From Prunus persica (lineage: Eukaryota > Streptophyta > Magnoliopsida > Rosales > Rosaceae): 64,000 nt of DNA. Below, one piece after another: positions 62,198-64,000 of the stretch. The notes under the pieces were generated by a model, which was not told where the DNA came from, made no database searches, and saw only the letters and a program-made list of their open reading frames with translations. The stretch's first letter is position 1. Every line of letters starts with the position of its first letter. Position numbers and translations under genes: made by a program. The stretch is taken from contig NC_034011.1 of NCBI RefSeq assembly GCF_000346465.2, positions 20,129,928-20,193,927 of the forward strand, read 5' to 3'.

Positions 62198-63154
62198 TTA
62201 TGCATCATTTCTAGGCCTTTGATAGCTGTTCATCATATTAACATGTTGCTCAACAAGCTCTGGGTAGGATTCTTTATGCGAGCAGCCCATTATGTCATGT
62301 GTAGCCATACTGCAGATAGTGCAAACTGTTGATGTAGGTGGCTGCTGTGTAGAACTTGCTATATGTTGTAGAAGCATATGAAACTTTGCATCAATTTTCT
62401 TCTCCATTTTTTCCATTTGTGCAGACATGTTGGGAGAACCTACTGATGACTCAAAAATGCCCCTTTTCTGTGAATGTTCTGCTGCCCATTGCTGAGATTC
62501 TGTAGCCATCATATCAAACAGTTCAAATGCCTCTCTTGCAGATTTATTTGACAATGATCCTCCAGCTGATACATTCACATGACTTTTAGATGTAGGATTA
62601 AGCCCATCAAATAAAATATTCATTTGTGTATATGAATCAATTTTAACATGTGGACACTTTATGTACATCTATGTATATCTCTCCCATGCTTCATGAAACT
62701 CTTCATTAGGCTTCTGTGTGAATGTCAAAATCTCCCTCTTGTTATTCAATGTCTTGGATGCTGGATAATATTTGTTCAAGAATTTTGTGTGTAACTGTTG
62801 CCAAGTAGTAATGCTATTAGCTGGTAGAGTGAATAACCAAGTTTCTGCCTTGTCCTTTAGAGTGAAAGGGAAAAGACGTAACTTAATAGCTTCAGCAGAA
62901 AAACCCCTAATCAAAATATTCTTGCAACCCACAATGAATTTTGCAACATGTATGTGCGAATCTTCATTAGGCAGCCCCCGAAAAGTGGGTAGAATTTCAA
63001 GCATATGGTGCTTGTTCTCGAATGAATCACCCTCTTCTTGTTCAGGATACACAATGCAATTGGGAACATCAGTGGCACGGGCTTCCCATGACTTCCTGAG
63101 TGATCTGCCTTCTACAGGTATTGCTAAGGCCATGTTACCTTCGTCTGCAAACAA
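62198..63154 (-). pseudogene. Gypsy gag, split by one stop codon
   Basis: Two adjacent in-frame stretches. 63154-62669 holds the retrotransposon gag domain (AETWLFTLPANSITTWQQLH, PNEEFHEAWERY). After a single TAG, 62668-62198 has KCPHVKID and a CCHC knuckle (CTICSMATHDIMGC). Apart from that stop the gag looks intact. Confidence 0.85.
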
Positions 63155-63398
63155 ATTCTACAGAAAAGTGCCTTGCAGTGAACAGTCCCAGGCCCAATTA
63201 ACCGCTTTTCGCTGTCTGTGTAGGGTGCGCACTGGTTTTGGATCAAACTGTGCAATCTATGCAGGATCTAAAACAGAAACAAAATTGTTCAAATTTTTTT
63301 TATTTTAACGAAAATAAGAAAAAAAATTAAAAAAAAAAATCAGAAAAAGTTCAAACAAAAATTATCTAAAATAGTCCCCGGCAGCGGCGCCAATTTCT

Positions 63399-64000
63399 TG
63401 ATAGGATTTTTAGTACCTGTGCAAACATGTTTAAAATCACATAAAATACTTGCAAGAATACAAGGCTATTGTAGTATAGATGCTCATGCAAGGTCGTTTT
63501 CCTCAAGGACTAATTAGCAATTTAAGTAAAAACAAATTCCAAATAACTACTTAAAATAAAAGGTCAAGAAAGATGATTATGAATTTGGTTGATTCTAAAA
63601 ACAAATATTAAACAAATACGATTGAAGGAAAGAGTTTTGAATATCAATTTATAAAAGCACTAGGGTTTCACCATCACCTAGCAATTCTATGAACTTTTAC
63701 CAATTACTTATGATTTGCACATGCCACTTTGAAGGTTAGGTTTTCCTAATGTATATTCTACTCGGAACCTCCAACACAGAACGTATATCCAACATGCAAC
63801 CCGTTCAGACATTCGGATCAAATCTGAACATGAAAGACTCATTAAGTTTTGTAAAAACCCTTTGAAAAACCATGCAACCCTTAAGACGTGGTGTTCATCT
63901 TAAGTGAAATTACAATTATTAATCACAAGAAGCTAACATCAATTTCAGGGAACCTTCCGACTAAAATTGCATTCAATTACTTTTCTAAAGATCCTAATGG
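63399..64000 (-). repeat. 5' LTR of the gypsy element (partial)
   Basis: Starts tgataggatttttagtacct like the left LTR and continues to the window edge. It differs from the left LTR by scattered substitutions and small indels (for example near 63420, 63530 and 63610). Confidence 0.85.

Larger units (their letters stand above)
57424..64000 (-). mobile_element. Ty3/gypsy retrotransposon (Athila/Tat-like), internally deleted, runs off window
   Basis: Same-direction LTRs start at 57424 and 63399. On the minus strand the right LTR ends ATCCTATCA, followed by a primer-binding site TGGCGCCGCTGCCGGGGA (63375-63392), typical of Athila/Tat-type elements. Gag, zinc knuckle, protease and the C-terminal integrase part follow in order. 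Reverse transcriptase, RNase H and the integrase core are missing between about 61140 and 61050. The integrase frame is followed by ggcttattgggaggcaaccc-like sequence (about 60627-60646), common at this point in such elements. A polypurine tract (aagtttgggggtattt) abuts the left LTR. The two LTRs differ by several substitutions and indels in the first 250 bp, so this insertion is older than the 6.48-kb one. Confidence 0.88.

Overview
This is nuclear DNA of a flowering plant: intron-rich genes with GT-AG splicing, an AT-rich background, and many plant transposon families. The gene set is eudicot. A UGT85-like glucosyltransferase array and a Cassandra element suggest Rosaceae, perhaps Prunus, but that placement is inference. 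All gene models were spliced by eye.

Left part (1-34 kb), gene-rich. In order: an ER-lumenal Hsp70 (HSP70-17/HYOU1 type, + strand, 14 exons, C-terminal HDEL); a single-exon PLS/E-class PPR protein (+); a Golgi UDP-arabinose 4-epimerase (-); a PAT1-type mRNA decapping activator (+); a carnosine N-methyltransferase-like protein (-, 18 exons); and a small JAZ8/TIFY5A-type jasmonate repressor (-) with two upstream G-boxes. A 6.48-kb LTR element (12619-19096) has LTRs identical by eye and a perfect 5-bp target duplication. It appears to lie inside the 5'-UTR intron of the epimerase gene, so the promoter sits about 7.4 kb from the start codon. It has no recognisable gag or pol. Instead it carries an antisense coiled-coil ORF, two host-gene fragments (an ILR1-like amidohydrolase and the coiled coil of an NLR), and a long non-coding stretch of recurring short palindromes.

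Middle (35-42 kb), gene-poor. It holds a rearranged S-domain receptor kinase pseudogene, a phytocyanin pseudogene, a cluster of hairpin-forming repeats, and two tRNA-derived SINE-like elements.

Right part (42-64 kb), a tandem UGT85-like array invaded by transposons. Copies A and B are intact. Copy C is interrupted in exon 1 by a truncated LTR. Copy D is cut after codon 10 by an internally deleted Ty3/gypsy element that runs off the window. Between the copies are a 5'-truncated Ty1/copia element, a Mutator-like TIR element with a 9-bp target duplication, and a Cassandra TRIM whose right LTR holds a nested MITE.

The left-hand genes are unrelated housekeeping or regulatory genes. Only the UGT copies form a functional family cluster.
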